Part shown: positions 4,111-5,284 of the stretch, piece by piece | Position numbering within the stretch: position 1 is the first letter of the stretch | Layout: every line of letters starts with the position of its first letter | Origin: Nitrosotalea sp. | GTDB taxonomy: Archaea > Thermoproteota > Nitrososphaeria > Nitrososphaerales > Nitrosopumilaceae | Length of the DNA: 5,284 nucleotides | Direction: 5' to 3' | Assembly: GCA_023252335.1 (NCBI GenBank) | Contig: JAJPEA010000106.1 | Location: 1-5,284, forward strand | Notes under the pieces: generated by a model | What the model saw: only the letters and a program-made list of their open reading frames with translations | What the model was told of the DNA's origin: nothing | Database searches by the model: none | Translations under genes and position numbers: made by a program

Positions 4111-5284
4111 TTGAAAAATCTTCTTGCATTGTCTATAATTTTTGCACTATTGTTGACTACATTTGTTTCAGTTTATGCTCAACAGCCACAGCTTGCATCA
4201 TATCGTGAAACAGCACACATACTAGTTGATGAAAAAGTACAAAACAAGACTACGGCATTTATCACATTAGCATCAACAAGTCCAGTTGAGATGCGAGTAC
4301 CAGCAGACCTTAGCGAAAGGCTACAAAATGCAACCAATGTATCATCAGTCATCATAACAAATGCACAGACCTGTGTAGAAGGAGTTCAAGACCAAGGATG
4401 TATTTTGGTAAACATTATTTCGCCAGAACTTATTGCAAGTTACAACATTACAACCATCCAGGCTGACGCAAAAAAGATTGGAGACAGTCTTATTGATCAC
4501 ATCAACAAGGCGTTTGCAACAGATGCAAAATTTAACAACGTGTATGTAAATCCTAAGGGAGAACTAAATAGTGCTCTTGGTACGTCAGGTATTGTATCAG
4601 GAAACAGGACAATATCTGTGGTATATACAATGTCAAGACAAGATTCTTCATACCTATTTGATGGGTTAACTGCCATTTTGATACCAAAACAGATTCGTGA
4701 CGATGGCGGATTTTTCAATGCCGCACAAACACTTGCCCAGGATTCCAATTCTACAGTAACATTTGCAATCACACCATCACAAAGTGCCTTACTGTATCAG
4801 CTCCAAGTCTCTAAACAAATTCCAATCAAGGCCCAAGTTACTACAATCAAGCCGCTTGAATTACTTGGAATCAACAGTCTTGAAAGATCAAGCTACTTTA
4901 ACGTAGGATTCTTTCCTTTGAATTCAATATTAGATGTTACAGTAATATCAAACAAGACTGTCGGAGTAGAAAGTCATGGTGGAGATTTGACACCAACTAC
5001 ATTCAAAAATGGTCAAAAGTTTCCAGCAGACTTGACCCAAGCAGGTTGGATAATAGACCCAGAATATGGACAGCAGATTTCTGCAATATACTTATTTGGA
5101 AAAACTACATCAATTTCAAGCGACCAAGCTTCGATAACTTTGGGTACTAGTGTTCCAACAGACATAGCAACAGGACAAAACAATACAACAAGCACACCGT
5201 CAGGTCCTAGTATTCCTACAAACTATTCAATTTACGTATTGATTGGCATAGTTGCAGCAGGCGGAGCTGCAGTATACTTGTTTA
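4111..5284 (+). CDS. exported, membrane-anchored glycoprotein-like protein of unknown function, C-terminus cut by the window
   Basis: The frame stays open for 391 codons and runs off the right edge. It starts with TTG directly after an in-frame TAA (4108-4110); the next in-frame ATG is codon 61, so TTG is needed to include the signal peptide MKNLLALSIIFALLLTTFVS, with probable cleavage after VYA (residue 23). The extracellular part (24-345) is rich in Thr, Ser, Asn and beta-prone stretches, with about ten N-x-S/T sequons (for example N45, N73, N112, N165, N213, N281, N358) and only two cysteines, C88 and C97, likely a disulfide. A Thr/Ser/Pro/Asn-rich linker (about 346-372) leads to a hydrophobic helix from residue 373 (YSIYVLIGIVAAGGAAVYLF), so the protein would be tethered with its bulk outside. 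This design is common for archaeal surface proteins. I recognise no catalytic motif and do not assign a function. Confidence 0.85.
   Translation, partial: MKNLLALSIIFALLLTTFVSVYAQQPQLASYRETAHILVDEKVQNKTTAFITLASTSPVEMRVPADLSERLQNATNVSSVIITNAQTCVEGVQDQGCILVNIISPELIASYNITTIQADAKKIGDSLIDHINKAFATDAKFNNVYVNPKGELNSALGTSGIVSGNRTISVVYTMSRQDSSYLFDGLTAILIPKQIRDDGGFFNAAQTLAQDSNSTVTFAITPSQSALLYQLQVSKQIPIKAQVTTIKPLELLGINSLERSSYFNVGFFPLNSILDVTVISNKTVGVESHGGDLTPTTFKNGQKFPADLTQAGWIIDPEYGQQISAIYLFGKTTSISSDQASITLGTSVPTDIATGQNNTTSTPSGPSIPTNYSIYVLIGIVAAGGAAVYLF

Noticed and set aside
4497..4772. Minus-strand open frames of 91 codons here and 60 codons at 5013-5195.
   Set aside because: Both lie inside the continuous exported-protein frame on the plus strand, which has a signal peptide and membrane anchor.

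Overview
The window looks like a chromosomal piece of a thaumarchaeon (Nitrososphaerota), most likely a Nitrosopumilales-type ammonia oxidiser. The evidence is a partial gene resembling archaeal CDP-alcohol phosphatidyltransferases of lipid synthesis, a deoxyhypusine synthase family gene, TATA boxes about 23-30 nt upstream of most start codons with no Shine-Dalgarno motif, very small zinc-finger-like proteins, and an exported protein rich in N-glycosylation sequons. The DNA is AT-rich. I see no mobile element, CRISPR array, rRNA or tRNA. The species is not determined from this window.

Layout. (i) 1-160, minus: N-terminal 53 codons of the phosphatidyltransferase, running off the left edge. A short divergent promoter region (161-284) separates it from (ii) 285-497, plus: a 70-aa putative zinc-binding protein. 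(iii) 568-1632, minus: deoxyhypusine synthase family protein, convergent with (ii), with T-rich terminators between them. (iv) 1712-1831, minus: a 39-aa classical C2H2 zinc-finger protein. Its stop codon lies in a perfect 12-bp hairpin followed by a T-rich run, just ahead of the synthase promoter. (v) 2002-3774, plus: an M3 family (oligoendopeptidase F) metallopeptidase. (vi) 3775-3847: a GC-rich cluster of stem-loops, either a terminator or a small RNA. (vii) 3902-4078, plus: a 58-aa cysteine-rich protein sharing a Cys-Lys-x-His motif with (ii). (viii) 4111-5284, plus: a large exported, membrane-anchored protein of unknown function with a TTG start, running off the right edge.

The genes do not form an obvious pathway or operon. 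Nearly every one has its own TATA box and most appear to be transcribed as leaderless mRNAs, and this helped to choose starts: GTG at 1632, ATG at 1831, ATG at 2002, TTG at 4111. Four of the seven protein genes found here are either very short or incomplete at an edge, so a simple length- or ATG-based gene finder would miss or mis-start several. The points most worth following are the deoxyhypusine synthase, whose active site resembles the bacterial DHS-like branch rather than the canonical one; the three tiny putative zinc proteins; and the GC-rich structured element after the peptidase gene.
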